Shown: positions 1-9,109 of the stretch, piece after piece | Position numbering within the stretch: the stretch's first letter is position 1 | Layout of the letters: each line of letters starts with the position of its first letter | Assembly: GCA_012960035.1 (NCBI GenBank) | Contig: DUBZ01000085.1 | Span: 1 to 64,000, forward strand | Length of the DNA stretch: 64,000 bases | Source: Myxococcales bacterium | GTDB taxonomy: Bacteria; Myxococcota_A; UBA9160; UBA4427 | Reading direction: 5' to 3' | Notes under the pieces: model-generated | Told to the model about the DNA's origin: nothing | Databases searched by the model: none | The model's input: only the letters and a program-made list of their open reading frames with translations | Program-made: the position numbers and the translations under genes

Positions 1-1781
1 CGCGCACCGTCGTCGGCGTCTTTTTCGGGCTGGTCCGCGTTGGCGCGAAAGTCGAGGTTGAGGGTGAAGTCGGTTGCATTGTTTTTGATGGCTGCGTCGA
101 TCGTGATGTTGTTGGCGGCCAGCAACGTAAGCGAGGCTTCGGTTGAGGGCAGGGCACCGTCGTCGTCAAAGAGAAGGTCGGCGAGGAACTTGATGTTCCC
201 GAGGTCGTCGCCTTCGTCGCTTCCAGCACCTTCAGTGGTAATCGTGACGTTCGAGCCGGTGCGCAAAACTTTCTTGATCAACCCGACTTCAATCTCCGAA
301 TCGGTTTCGTCGTTGTCCGACGTCACCGTGCCACTGAAGAAGAGGGCTGGGTCGTAGCTGCCTTCGTCTTCTTCCAACTCGTCGCCGAGACAATCGACCG
401 CGCAGCCCATGACGATGTCGATGTTGAAGGGATCGAGGAGCCATTCGCCACCGCGGTCAACCGCGTTGCCGCTGCGCGCATGCACGAGTGGGCTGTTCGT
501 CACGTCGAGGGTTTCGAGGCCCGAAGTCTCGACGAACCCGCCGTTGCCCGAAAGCACGCCACCGCGTGCACTAATCGCCCCGTAGCTCCGGGTCGTCTTG
601 TCAGACCAAACGATGACCTTGCCGCCGTCTCCGCTGTGCGTCGCGTCGGCACGCAGGGTTGTGTTCTTGCCAACGTATGTACCCTCAGATGTGGGCGTTC
701 CGTCGGCACCGGCGCGATCGCCCCCGACGAGAACCTCACCGCCACCCGAATGCCCCGAGGCGTCGAGGCTGGCGTTGTCCGCGATGGCCACGTAGTCGCC
801 AAGGACCTTGATCGAGCCGCCAACACCGCCTTCTTCTAGGCTCGACGCGTCGAGCACGCTGTCGCCTGAAACTTCGACGAGCCCGCTGTCGGCTTCAAGC
901 GCGATCTCTTGCGCGCGAATCGTGCCCGTGTTGCGAATCGCAAACGAGAGCATGTCGCCCGCCAGCATGCGCACCTGACCGCCACCCGCGTCGATCGTGC
1001 CAAAATTGTCGATCGCCGGCTCTTGGTTGAACTCGCCGCCATCGCCCGACCCTCCTGTTGTGCCGGGGATGGTATCGGGGATCGTGGCGTGGATGATCAC
1101 GTTGCTGTCGTGCTCGGTAATCCAGATCTCGTTGCCGACGACCGCAGTCAATGAACCGTTGGCGATGTAGAGTTCGCCGCCGTTCGAGATGCGCGCTCCG
1201 ATCAGAACCGCGCTGTCTGCGTGGATCTCGCCAAAGTGGGTGACTTCGCCAGTCACCCCGGCTGCATGGAGCTTGTCGGCGCGAAAGTCGTCTTCATCGA
1301 CCGTGCCGGCGACCGCAACCAGCCGGCCAACGTCGAGGTATGAACCATCGGCGAACGTCACGCCCGCTTCGTTTGCGAAGATGCATTCACCGCCACACTT
1401 CACCATGCCGCGAAAGACGCTGGCCGTGACGCCTTGAGCTTGGTTGAGCACGCTTTCATTCTGGCTCTGGATAAAAGTCAGCGTGTTATTGGCTTGCTGA
1501 TCCATCTGGTCCCAGTGGATCACGGCGCTTCGTGTGCTCTGATCGAAGGTGGTGTTCTCTTCAGTGTTCGCAGTGAAGGTGCCGTCAATGGTGTCGGCAT
1601 TGCCGATGCTGGTTTCGGTCGTGTCGGCAAATGCCGTGGCAGGGCTCACGAAAAAACAGAAGAGGGTGATCCATGCGATGCGGCGTTGACCGCGGCTGTA
1701 GTGGTCACGCAGTCGCGCTTCGGTGCGCGGCGTGGCTTTCGTGATGAGACTGTTTTGTTTTTGATTCATCTGGTTCTTCAT
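1..1781 (-). CDS. TpsA-type filamentous haemagglutinin exoprotein, N-terminal part (runs off left edge)
   Basis: The frame is open from an ATG at 1781 to the window edge, giving about 593 residues without a stop. A long n-region is followed by a hydrophobic stretch ending in AFA, read as a Sec signal peptide of about 52 residues. A TPS secretion domain follows (roughly residues 55-310), with the family pattern of an asparagine turn, then DVGRLVA, a DF pair, and repeated short beta strands with N-x-G-T-I turns. Near residue 435 is the motif GGEWLLDPFNIDIV, seen in many haemagglutinin-type exoproteins. A CGGEC pair near residue 128 is uncommon in this family. The start lies 10 nt after the tpsB stop, so the pair is one operon. 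Expected role: a large secreted adhesin, haemolysin or contact-dependent protein exported by its TpsB partner. The C-terminal effector part is outside the window, so function cannot be narrowed. Confidence 0.9.
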   Translation of the reverse strand, partial: MKNQMNQKQNSLITKATPRTEARLRDHYSRGQRRIAWITLFCFFVSPATAFADTTETSIGNADTIDGTFTANTEENTTFDQSTRSAVIHWDQMDQQANNTLTFIQSQNESVLNQAQGVTASVFRGMVKCGGECIFANEAGVTFADGSYLDVGRLVAVAGTVDEDDFRADKLHAAGVTGEVTHFGEIHADSAVLIGARISNGGELYIANGSLTAVVGNEIWITEHDSNVIIHATIPDTIPGTTGGSGDGGEFNQEPAIDNFGTIDAGGGQVRMLAGDMLSFAIRNTGTIRAQEIALEADSGLVEVSGDSVLDASSLEEGGVGGSIKVLGDYVAIADNASLDASGHSGGGEVLVGGDRAGADGTPTSEGTYVGKNTTLRADATHSGDGGKVIVWSDKTTRSYGAISARGGVLSGNGGFVETSGLETLDVTNSPLVHARSGNAVDRGGEWLLDPFNIDIVMGCAVDCLGDELEEDEGSYDPALFFSGTVTSDNDETDSEIEVGLIKKVLRTGSNVTITTEGAGSDEGDDLGNIKFLADLLFDDDGALPSTEASLTLLAANNITIDAAIKNNATDFTLNLDFRANADQPEKDADDGA

Positions 1782-1791
1782 CTATATGAAC

Positions 1792-3936
1792 TCAATACAT
1801 GATGCTGAAGAGGAAGTGAAACTCGCCGCTCTTGTCGATCGGACTAAAGCCCGCGCTGTTGCTGTGGGTCTCTTTGATGCCCCGGGCCCAATCGACGCGC
1901 ACCCGTGCTTTGCCCAGGAAGTCGGCCTCGAGACCAACGCCTGCCGAAACGAGCAACTGGTCGAATTCCGCCACCTCACTGTCCCCCTCGCGGTCGGTGT
2001 AGCCGAGGTCGAGGAAGGTGCGGATCACGAGGTCCCAGTCGGGGCGACCGTAAATTTGTTGCGGCGTTGCGCGAAAGGGGCCGACGAAGGGCAGCTGAAT
2101 GGGCACGCGTTTCACTGAAAGAGCGCGAGGCAAGTGAAAGCGGTATTCGGCGCTCGTGATGTAGACCGAATCGCCGACTGCGACGCCTTGCTCAAACCCG
2201 CGCACGCTGTAGAGACCCCCAACCACCTGAGAGACTTGCGGGATCAGCCGATGGTCGAAGGCATATTGACCTCGGAAGCTGAGCGCTAATTCATGCGCCA
2301 GGGTTGAGCTGGCGGCGGTAGTCGGGTCTTCCCAAGCTTCGCGATTGAGTAGCGGCTCGAGATAGTGACTTACGCCGAAGTTCCACTTCAGTGCGTACCA
2401 GTCAGCGTCTGCGTCGAATCGTCCAAGACCACTGGCTTCGTCGCTGTCGCCGTCGGTGCTTCCAACTTCGAAGCTCATTCGGCCGAACAAGCTCGAATAC
2501 TCGTTCACACGTTCGACCTTCGCGCCGAAGCTCCCGATCGAAAGCGCCAAGTCTTCTCGGTTGTTCAACGAACGATTGTCGAAGTCGACCCGGCGGTGTC
2601 GGTACCCGGCGAACGCGTCAACGAACCAGTTGTGATGCTGATACACCTGGTAGATGAGCTGGCCGCCGAGGTTCCAGTCTTTGGTGATCGCGGTCGTGTT
2701 TTCGCCGTCAAGGATGTTGCCGAGCCCGATTTCAACGCGACTGAAGCCGCCGGATATACGCCAGCGTAAGCGGTCCATGCCCCACCACGGAACCGAGTCG
2801 CGGTCGGCCCACGCGAGCCAGCTCGGCTCGAAGCCACTGGTCTTCATCCAGCGCGGTCGTTTCTTGCTGAACCACGGTGCTTCGTAGGAGCCGTTGATGC
2901 CGTTTAGGTTGTCGAAACCCGCATTGATGAATTCGAGGTTGAGGATGTCGTTGCGGTTGGTGAGCTCTCGGTGGATCACGCCCAAGCGGCTCTGCCATTT
3001 GTTCGTGCGCTGGGTTCCGGTGTTGGCAACCTGGAGGTAGGGGGTCCATGGACGGGGTTCGTGCACGCGGTAGTCGAGGGCGACGCCGTCGCCTTCATTC
3101 GACGAAGCCAGCGCGGCTTCTACGTAGCGTCCGGGGTGCCGGTTGAGTCGGTAGAGATAGTCCTCAAGGACGTCCTTTTGCAGCAGGTCACTCGTGCCCT
3201 TTGCGGCATAGCGTTCGGGCTGCAGCGGGGACTCGGTGCGAATGTCGGAATGATATTTATGGTCGACGACCCAGTCACCGTCAATGCGATCGCCGACGGC
3301 GATCGTCCGCACTTCCTGAATACGTCCCGTCGAGATCTGGTAGCGCAGGGTGAATTCGTGGGGGGCGCGAAGGTCGTCTTCCGTCCGCGGGTCGATGTCC
3401 CGTGCGTCGGGCAAGACGTAAATCCCGAGGAGACCAAGCTTCTGAAGTTCCTTGAGCAGTGAGCGCGAAATCGTGGCGAGTGCGGATGCGTGAAACTGTT
3501 CGACCGGTTGCGCGAGGCCGGTGATCACAACGCGCTGGTTGTCGTTACCCGGGCTCGGCGAGACATAGCCCGACGGAGTCAAAAAGAGTGTGACTTCATG
3601 CGGAAAGATCTGTGACAGCTCGGGATGATCGGGGTGGTCTTCGCGGTATTCGAGGTTGAACTTGCCAACCGCGAACGCGGGCCCGTCTCGCTCACTCGAT
3701 GTATCTATCGGAGCTGCATCGGGCGGCCGTGCCCCGGCTGCGGGGCTCGACTGGGAAAACTCACTCGTTTCCGTGGCAACCGACGGTTCATCCAACGCAT
3801 TGCCATATGCGGATAACGTCGTGCTAAAATTCAGCAAAATGAAAAGGCAGGAGAGCCCACACCGATCTCTCGCTCGAACGACGCGTCCACGCCCGCCCGC
3901 AGTTCGCCAAGATGACGCCCGTAAAGCAGAAATCAC
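1792..3936 (-). CDS. TpsB-family outer membrane transporter (ShlB/FhaC type)
   Basis: 714 residues, longer than the usual ~560 of FhaC/ShlB. The hydrophobic segment SCLFILLNFSTTLSA near residues 29-43 is a probable signal peptide with a long basic n-region; the start is GTG at 3936. A POTRA-type region lies around residues 150-260, and the rest is a beta-barrel rich in alternating aromatic and polar residues. The VRGF motif of Omp85/TpsB loop 6 is at about residues 578-581, and the chain ends on an aromatic residue (Tyr), as barrel proteins do. It lies immediately upstream of the TpsA gene, so it almost certainly secretes that protein across the outer membrane. The extra N-terminal ~100 residues are not explained. 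Confidence 0.9.
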   Translation of the reverse strand: MISALRASSWRTAGGRGRVVRARDRCGLSCLFILLNFSTTLSAYGNALDEPSVATETSEFSQSSPAAGARPPDAAPIDTSSERDGPAFAVGKFNLEYREDHPDHPELSQIFPHEVTLFLTPSGYVSPSPGNDNQRVVITGLAQPVEQFHASALATISRSLLKELQKLGLLGIYVLPDARDIDPRTEDDLRAPHEFTLRYQISTGRIQEVRTIAVGDRIDGDWVVDHKYHSDIRTESPLQPERYAAKGTSDLLQKDVLEDYLYRLNRHPGRYVEAALASSNEGDGVALDYRVHEPRPWTPYLQVANTGTQRTNKWQSRLGVIHRELTNRNDILNLEFINAGFDNLNGINGSYEAPWFSKKRPRWMKTSGFEPSWLAWADRDSVPWWGMDRLRWRISGGFSRVEIGLGNILDGENTTAITKDWNLGGQLIYQVYQHHNWFVDAFAGYRHRRVDFDNRSLNNREDLALSIGSFGAKVERVNEYSSLFGRMSFEVGSTDGDSDEASGLGRFDADADWYALKWNFGVSHYLEPLLNREAWEDPTTAASSTLAHELALSFRGQYAFDHRLIPQVSQVVGGLYSVRGFEQGVAVGDSVYITSAEYRFHLPRALSVKRVPIQLPFVGPFRATPQQIYGRPDWDLVIRTFLDLGYTDREGDSEVAEFDQLLVSAGVGLEADFLGKARVRVDWARGIKETHSNSAGFSPIDKSGEFHFLFSIMY

Positions 3937-4244
3937 GCGTAAGTCTCGCTTCGGGCAGGCATGAGAGCGTACTCGTTGTGTTCAGAAAGCCGGATCGAAA
4001 ACATGAATTGGGGGGCACAGCCTATGACACCCGCCGCGGGGGAACCGGTTCGCAGAACTCTCCAATTTTGGAGAGAAAGCGGGCCCTCGGATGACCGAGG
4101 CGGGGGCGGGCCCCACTTTAGCGATCATGTGCAAAACTGCGAGCCAATTGGGCGCTTCTGCTGTGAACTCGGCCAATCTCGGGTTTTGGGCGGGCGTGCC
4201 ACCCGTTTCCCTTTGTACAGACGCTTCGCGCAGAAAGGAATGTC
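3937..4244. other. Divergent intergenic region between tpsB and a crotonase gene
   Basis: 308 bases with no convincing gene. It must hold the promoters for the minus-strand tpsBA operon and the plus-strand crotonase, but I could not pick a convincing -35/-10 pair. AAAGGA, a few bases before the ATG at 4245, is a plausible ribosome binding site for the crotonase. Confidence 0.5.
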
Positions 4245-5015
4245 ATGACGTCGCCAACAGTGATCGTCGAAACACACGAGGGGGTCGCGACCGTCACCCT
4301 CAACCGCCCCGACGCGATGAACGCGCTGTCGTTCGAGTTGAGGGCTGCGCTCGCGGACACGTTCACGGCATTGCAGGCCGATGACGAGGTTCGAGTCGTT
4401 GTCTTGACCGGGGAGGGGCGCGCCTTCACTGCGGGCCTCGACCTGAAGGAGCTGTCGGAAAAACGAGAGAAAGATGGCCAACAAGGACGGGACCCCGTCC
4501 GTGCGATGGAGCGCTTCGAGGGCCCGATCATCGGCGCGATTAATGGGCATGCGATCACTGGCGGCTTTGAAATCGCGCTGGCGTGCGATTTGATGATCGC
4601 GTCCAGCAACGCCGTCTTTGCCGACACGCATGTTCGCATGGGGGTGATGCCGGGCTGGGGGTTGAGTCAAAAGCTCTCCCGATTGGTGGGGATCGGCCGT
4701 GCGAAAGAAATCTCACTCACGGGCAATTTCGTCAGCGCCGAGCGCGCCGCAGAGATCGGACTCGTGACGCGTGTCGTGGCGCCGGAAAGTTTGATGGAGA
4801 CCTGCCTCAAGCTCGCCCGGGACATGGCGTCGTGCGAACCCGAAATGCTCTATTGCTACAAGCGACTGATCGACGACGGCTATGCGACGACGTTTGCGGA
4901 CGCGCTCAAACTCGAACGAGCGAACACCTTCGGTCGGTTGACCGACAAAGACCCGCAAGAAATTGGGGAGCGCCGTAAGAGTGTGACGTCGCGAGGGCGC
5001 GACCAAGTCGGTTGA
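4245..5015 (+). CDS. Enoyl-CoA hydratase/isomerase (crotonase) family protein
   Basis: 256 residues, the usual length for a single-domain crotonase. The oxyanion-hole regions GRAFTAGLDL and NGHAITGGFEIALACD are present. The first catalytic glutamate (Glu144 of rat hydratase) is kept in GGFEIALACD. The second (Glu164) position falls in DTHVRMGVMPG and is occupied by histidine, a variation also found in other bacterial EchA-like proteins. Likely acts on an acyl-CoA in the cytoplasm; hydratase versus isomerase activity cannot be decided. It stands alone between the tps operon and a convergent GFA gene. Confidence 0.9.
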   Translation: MTSPTVIVETHEGVATVTLNRPDAMNALSFELRAALADTFTALQADDEVRVVVLTGEGRAFTAGLDLKELSEKREKDGQQGRDPVRAMERFEGPIIGAINGHAITGGFEIALACDLMIASSNAVFADTHVRMGVMPGWGLSQKLSRLVGIGRAKEISLTGNFVSAERAAEIGLVTRVVAPESLMETCLKLARDMASCEPEMLYCYKRLIDDGYATTFADALKLERANTFGRLTDKDPQEIGERRKSVTSRGRDQVG

Positions 5016-5280
5016 GATCCGGTCGCTCGTTCAACAACGCATCATCATCGACGCGACATCAATAACGCTCCGTAAATCCCGCGACGCGAATGCCCCATGA
5101 AGATGGCGCGATACGAACGGCGCTACCAGAATGGGTTGTGCGCAAGTGCAACCCCCTGGAAGCCCGGACCTTCCAGCCCGTCCTTGCACAGGAGGCCGAG
5201 GTCTCAACTGTCGTCGAAGGCGTGCCAATGGGGGCGGGAAGCCGTGCTTCGGTCTTGGGGGCCTCTGGGCTGGTTGGGGC

Positions 5281-5712
5281 CTAGTCTCGTTTCGGAGACG
5301 GTGCGCTTCCCTGGGTTTCGACCTTGGGGAGTTTGTGAAAATCATCGAGCCATGGTTGGGCAGACCGGGTCCAGAGCCGCGCGCGTGGCCGAAGCGCGTC
5401 GCGCTGACGAAGTGCACCCACGCGAAGGTTCAGCATGCCGTCTTCGCCGGGCTTTGGACCCCCGTAGATCGAAGTGCCGCACTCGGGACAAAACGCGAGG
5501 CTTCGAAGCTTGCCACTCTCGGCGGTCTTGACGAAAATCCGCAGCTCTCCGTGTTCGACTTTAAAGGTGCCGGGCGTTACGGGAACAATGGTGCGGAACG
5601 ACGTGCCGGATTGAATCTGGCAATCCGTGCAGTGGCATGCGAACACCATGTCCGGGTTGACTTCGGCTTCAAAGGCAACAAAGCCACAAAGGCATTCACC
5701 GTCTACATGCAT
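5281..5712 (-). CDS. GFA/CENP-V domain zinc protein
   Basis: 143 residues from the ATG at 5712, chosen because GGAG lies at suitable spacing upstream; a longer frame reaching 5925 would overlap the divergent oxidoreductase gene. Zinc-binding pairs typical of the GFA fold are intact: CLCG near the start, CHCTDC about 20 residues later and CPECG near residue 80. The family is named after glutathione-dependent formaldehyde-activating enzyme, but most members have no proven activity. It is transcribed away from the LLM oxidoreductase at 5840, 127 bp upstream. C-terminal residues past ~120 are low in recognisable motif. Confidence 0.85.
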   Translation of the reverse strand: MHVDGECLCGFVAFEAEVNPDMVFACHCTDCQIQSGTSFRTIVPVTPGTFKVEHGELRIFVKTAESGKLRSLAFCPECGTSIYGGPKPGEDGMLNLRVGALRQRDALRPRARLWTRSAQPWLDDFHKLPKVETQGSAPSPKRD

Positions 5713-5839
5713 TGAGGGTCTCCTGCGGGTAGTCCGCCATAGCCTAGTCCACATTGCTGGCTGCCGAATTGTCGTCCCATGAATGTCCCGCTCAGGATGA
5801 TTCGGGACACGCGCGGTCGCCCGCGATAATCTGTTCGCC

Positions 5840-6697
5840 ATGCGAATTGGAATCGTCATCTTGCCCGACGATCGGTGGAGCGAAACCCGAGAACGTTGGG
5901 TGCGTGCCGAAGCGCTTGGTTTCAATCACGCTTGGACGTACGACCATCTCACCTGGCGTGAACTGCAGAACAAACCGTGGTTCGGCTCGATTCCGACGCT
6001 TGCCGCAGCGGCGGTGGTGACATCGCGAATGAGGCTGGGAACGCTCGTGACCTCGCCCAATTTTCGACATCCCGTCACGCTGGGGAAGGAATTGATGAGC
6101 CTCGACGACATCAGCGGCGGGCGCATGACGATTGGCATCGGAGCTGGAGGCGACGGCTTCGATGCGACGGCCCTCGGCACCCAAGCGTGGACACCGCGGG
6201 AACGTGCGGATCGCTTGCAGGAGTTCATCGCCTTACTCGACACCGTGCTCTGCGAAGAGCGGTCCAATTACCAAGGTGAGTTCTACAGCGCCGTCGAAGC
6301 GCGCGCTCTTCCCGGGTGCGTGCAACGCCCGCGTCCGCCATTCGCCATCGCGGGCAGCGGGCCGCGGGGGATGAAGCTCGCGGTTGAACATGCGGCAATG
6401 TGGATTGGAATCGATGCCGACGATCACGGCGGGCCGCCGGGGGAGTCCCTCGAAAAGATGATTGCGATCTGCGAACGCGAGGGGCGCGACCCCGCGAGCA
6501 TCGGTCGCCTCGCGCTCACTGGCTTCACCGAGCAACCCACGGCGTCCGTCGAAGCCTTTCGCGACGTGGTCGGGCGCTACGACGAAATGGGCTTCACCGA
6601 CTTGGCGATCCATTGGCCGCGAATGCGCGAGCCGTTCGCGGCCGATCTCAAGGTGCTTGAAGACATCGCGGACGACGTTGCGCGGCTAAACGCATAA
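5840..6697 (+). CDS. LLM-class flavin/F420-dependent oxidoreductase
   Basis: 285 residues with the luciferase-like TIM-barrel pattern: N-terminal MRIGIVILPDD, then HAWTYDHLTW, SGGRMTIGIGAGGDG and a glycine-rich FAIAGSGPRGM near the phosphate-binding region. The family uses FMN or coenzyme F420 to move hydride or oxygenate substrates. F420 use is inferred only from resemblance to that branch. It is the first of three LLM proteins in the window, not adjacent to each other. It converges on the amidohydrolase gene, with 9 bases between stops. Confidence 0.85.
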   Translation: MRIGIVILPDDRWSETRERWVRAEALGFNHAWTYDHLTWRELQNKPWFGSIPTLAAAAVVTSRMRLGTLVTSPNFRHPVTLGKELMSLDDISGGRMTIGIGAGGDGFDATALGTQAWTPRERADRLQEFIALLDTVLCEERSNYQGEFYSAVEARALPGCVQRPRPPFAIAGSGPRGMKLAVEHAAMWIGIDADDHGGPPGESLEKMIAICEREGRDPASIGRLALTGFTEQPTASVEAFRDVVGRYDEMGFTDLAIHWPRMREPFAADLKVLEDIADDVARLNA

Positions 6698-6706
6698 GCG
6701 AAACGT

Positions 6707-8131
6707 TTAGGGCGCGTTCGACACCGGCGTGCGTTCGACGACGTTGCCGTTGAGTACGACTTCCCGGATGTTCGCGAGCGCACCAATGTCTTGGGTCGGG
6801 TCGCCTTCTACAAGCAGGAGGTCTGCGCGCAGCCCAGCTGCGATCTTCCCGGTTTCGAGCGCGCCGTTGTCCGCGAGAAATCGAGCCGGGTCCAGCGTTG
6901 CGGCGCGAATCGCTTCCGCGGGGGTGAAGCCCGCCTTGACGAGATTGGCGAGTTCCCGGTGGAGGCTCGGCCCGGGAAACACGCCCGACTGCACGTCGCT
7001 CCCGGCCAACACGGTGATGCCCGCCTCGTGTACCCGTCGCACGTTGTCGGTGCGGACGTCGACGGTGTCGACCGCGAGATCGAGCCAGCCTTGAAGCGCG
7101 CCCAAGTCGAAGTCGTCCGGCGTGGGGTAGAACGAGTCGAGAACGGCCTGTGAGACGGTTTCCCGCTCGAGCTTGGTCGGCACGATCGGTTCGAGCGCGC
7201 GCGCATAGCGATCGAAGACCTCGCTCGTGGTCACCATCGGGATGCCATAACGCGCAAGCTTCGCGAGCGATTCTTCGGGGATCCGTTCCTTATAGACGCC
7301 GTGGACCCAAAGTGCGACTCCGGCTTCCGCTGCGTCGATCGCGTCCTGGGTTGTGCCGATGTGCGCCACGGTGCGTAGTCCGCGGGTGCGCGCGTGGGTC
7401 GCCACCGCAGTCGCCACGGTCACGGTCATGCGCTCGGAATCAAGCGGGATTCGGTCGATTGCGATCTTGATCGCGTCTGCACCTGCGTCCGCCAGCGCAT
7501 CTACTTCAGAAATGGCTTCGTCTTCCGTGTCGATCGCCGTCGCGACTTGCGGCTCGATGTACCACGCGATCCATGCGGGTACGAGGGCGGAGACGAGGGA
7601 GCGCGGGTGTCCATCACTGCAGGTCAGCATCTTGCCCGTGGTGTAGATGCGTGGCCCGATGATCTCGCCACGCGCGACTTGGTCGCGTCGTTCGAACGCT
7701 TCGTCGCTCGCATCTGCCGGGTCGAACACGGTCGTGACGCCCGAATACACGTAGCTCCGCAAAATGGCTTCGGGGTCGGGGGTCCCGAACTCCCAGGTGG
7801 GGCCTGTGGTTGTGCTGATATGGCCGTGCATGTCGATCAACCCGGGGACAAGCGTCGCACCTTCTCCCGAGATGACCTTCGTGCCGGCCGTCGATTGGAG
7901 ATCACCGGTCGGAAGAACCGCGACGATCCGGTCGCGCTGAATCAAAACATCCATGTTCGGGCTTACCGTGAGCGCTTCGCTGTCGAAGACCGAAACGTTT
8001 TGAATCACGATCGTGTCGCCAGTCGCGCGCACGAGGGAAAGTGACACCGACGGTTTGGGCTGGGGCGAAGCGCAGCTCGCGATCAATGCGCAGGTGGCGG
8101 TCACAGTAAACAAGATGACGAGGCGGTACAT
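6707..8131 (-). CDS. Amidohydrolase-family lipoprotein (imidazolonepropionase-like)
   Basis: 474 residues. The N terminus has a short basic start, a hydrophobic core and the lipobox LIASC, so it is probably a lipidated periplasmic or outer-membrane protein. The amidohydrolase metal motif appears as DMHGH near residue 100. Later candidates for metal ligands are a lysine in DAIKIAID, His in VAHIGT and WVHGVY, and Asp in LAGSDVQSG. The fold is a metal-dependent TIM-barrel with an N-terminal beta-sandwich. The substrate is unknown; secreted members of this branch often cleave peptides or amides. It is the last gene of a minus-strand group beginning near 10852. Confidence 0.88.
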   Translation of the reverse strand: MYRLVILFTVTATCALIASCASPQPKPSVSLSLVRATGDTIVIQNVSVFDSEALTVSPNMDVLIQRDRIVAVLPTGDLQSTAGTKVISGEGATLVPGLIDMHGHISTTTGPTWEFGTPDPEAILRSYVYSGVTTVFDPADASDEAFERRDQVARGEIIGPRIYTTGKMLTCSDGHPRSLVSALVPAWIAWYIEPQVATAIDTEDEAISEVDALADAGADAIKIAIDRIPLDSERMTVTVATAVATHARTRGLRTVAHIGTTQDAIDAAEAGVALWVHGVYKERIPEESLAKLARYGIPMVTTSEVFDRYARALEPIVPTKLERETVSQAVLDSFYPTPDDFDLGALQGWLDLAVDTVDVRTDNVRRVHEAGITVLAGSDVQSGVFPGPSLHRELANLVKAGFTPAEAIRAATLDPARFLADNGALETGKIAAGLRADLLLVEGDPTQDIGALANIREVVLNGNVVERTPVSNAP

Positions 8132-8186
8132 GACGTTTCTCCGGAGGACAGGTCTTGTAGGCGGCAGTTTGGATGCGCGCGGCGCC

Positions 8187-8681
8187 TTAACTGCGTGTGT
8201 TTAATTGTTCGATGAGTTGATCGAGCGCGTCGGCATTCTCTTCCTCGAGCGGAGCGCAGGATCGCAAGAGCTTGGCTTCCTCTTCGTTGTTGGCTGCGTC
8301 GGCTGCATCGGCATAGGCGCGCCAAGCGCCGGCCCCCGCGCGTTCAGCCTCGGCTTGCATTGCGAACTGCTCGGCCAGGGGCCAGCCGTCGAACAGTGCG
8401 AAATACTGGTCGCCCACTTCCGGATGGTCCTTCTGTAGTTGTTCTTGAATCGCGGCGGCGTTTGGGTCCAAGGATTCGACGCGCCCAGCAATGACTTCTT
8501 CTCGCGCCGCGCACGCTTCGAGGACTTTCCGCATCGACGCGTCTTCAGACGCGTCAGCCCATGCGCGGTAGCGGGTCGCAGCGATGCGCTCCCCTAAAGC
8601 GGCGAAGAGCCGTTGTCCCTCGGGCGGAATTGCGGCAATGACGGGCCCTAGCAGCCCGAGGATGGATGGCTTGTCGCTCAT
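8187..8681 (-). CDS. Ferritin-like helical protein with internal duplication, function unknown
   Basis: 164 residues from the ATG at 8681, preceded by AGGAG and overlapping the upstream stop as ATGA. The sequence is almost all helix and contains two similar halves. Each has an early Glu-Arg followed by an aromatic-rich helix (TRYRAWADA and GAWRAYADA) and then a second Glu-rich helix (AAREEVIAGR and APLEEENADA). That spacing resembles ferritin-like four-helix bundles. The histidine of the usual E-x-x-H metal pair is replaced by Ala or Asn in both halves, so a working di-iron centre is doubtful. I do not recognise a named family. Confidence 0.7.
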   Translation of the reverse strand: MSDKPSILGLLGPVIAAIPPEGQRLFAALGERIAATRYRAWADASEDASMRKVLEACAAREEVIAGRVESLDPNAAAIQEQLQKDHPEVGDQYFALFDGWPLAEQFAMQAEAERAGAGAWRAYADAADAANNEEEAKLLRSCAPLEEENADALDQLIEQLNTRS

Positions 8682-9109
8682 GAATTCTCCTGGGTTGAGC
8701 CACCCCAACCAATTGATCGGCGCAGAAATTTCCAACCGCGATCGGTGCGCTGGAATTCGTCTTCGTAAATCGCCGTGCCCGTCAATTCAGACTTGTTCGT
8801 CGAAGCGTGGTGCCAGACGAGCAGCAACTGAGTCGACCCGGTTGCGTGGTCCGGTGACGAAGTGTCGAGCACTGTGTTGGTCTGAAAGTGGGTTGGGCGT
8901 ATTCCGTCTTTGCGCAGCTCGGCCCAGCGATCGCGGGCCCAGGTTTCGATTTCGGATCGCGATGCTGGGTTGCCCACTGGCGTGTCGAGGCGCGCGTCAT
9001 CCGTGAAGAGGTTCGCGAACGCGGTCACGTCGCTGGAGTCGAAAGTGCGCGAATAGCGCGAAATGAGATCGAGGATCGCAACGTAATCCGAAGGTTCTAC
9101 TAATGCCAT
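8678..9109 (-). CDS. SnoaL/NTF2-like protein
   Basis: 143 residues with the cone-shaped NTF2-like pattern: an initial helix ILDLISRYSRTFDSSD, FANLFTDDARLD, then alternating strands ending in GWKFLRRSI. Members include polyketide cyclases, ring-hydroxylating dioxygenase beta-like proteins and small lyases. The start at 9109 overlaps the end of the upstream metallo-hydrolase gene by 10 nt and the stop overlaps the next gene by 4 nt, so it is part of a tightly packed operon. The specific reaction is unknown. Confidence 0.85.
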   Translation of the reverse strand: MALVEPSDYVAILDLISRYSRTFDSSDVTAFANLFTDDARLDTPVGNPASRSEIETWARDRWAELRKDGIRPTHFQTNTVLDTSSPDHATGSTQLLLVWHHASTNKSELTGTAIYEDEFQRTDRGWKFLRRSIGWGGSTQENS

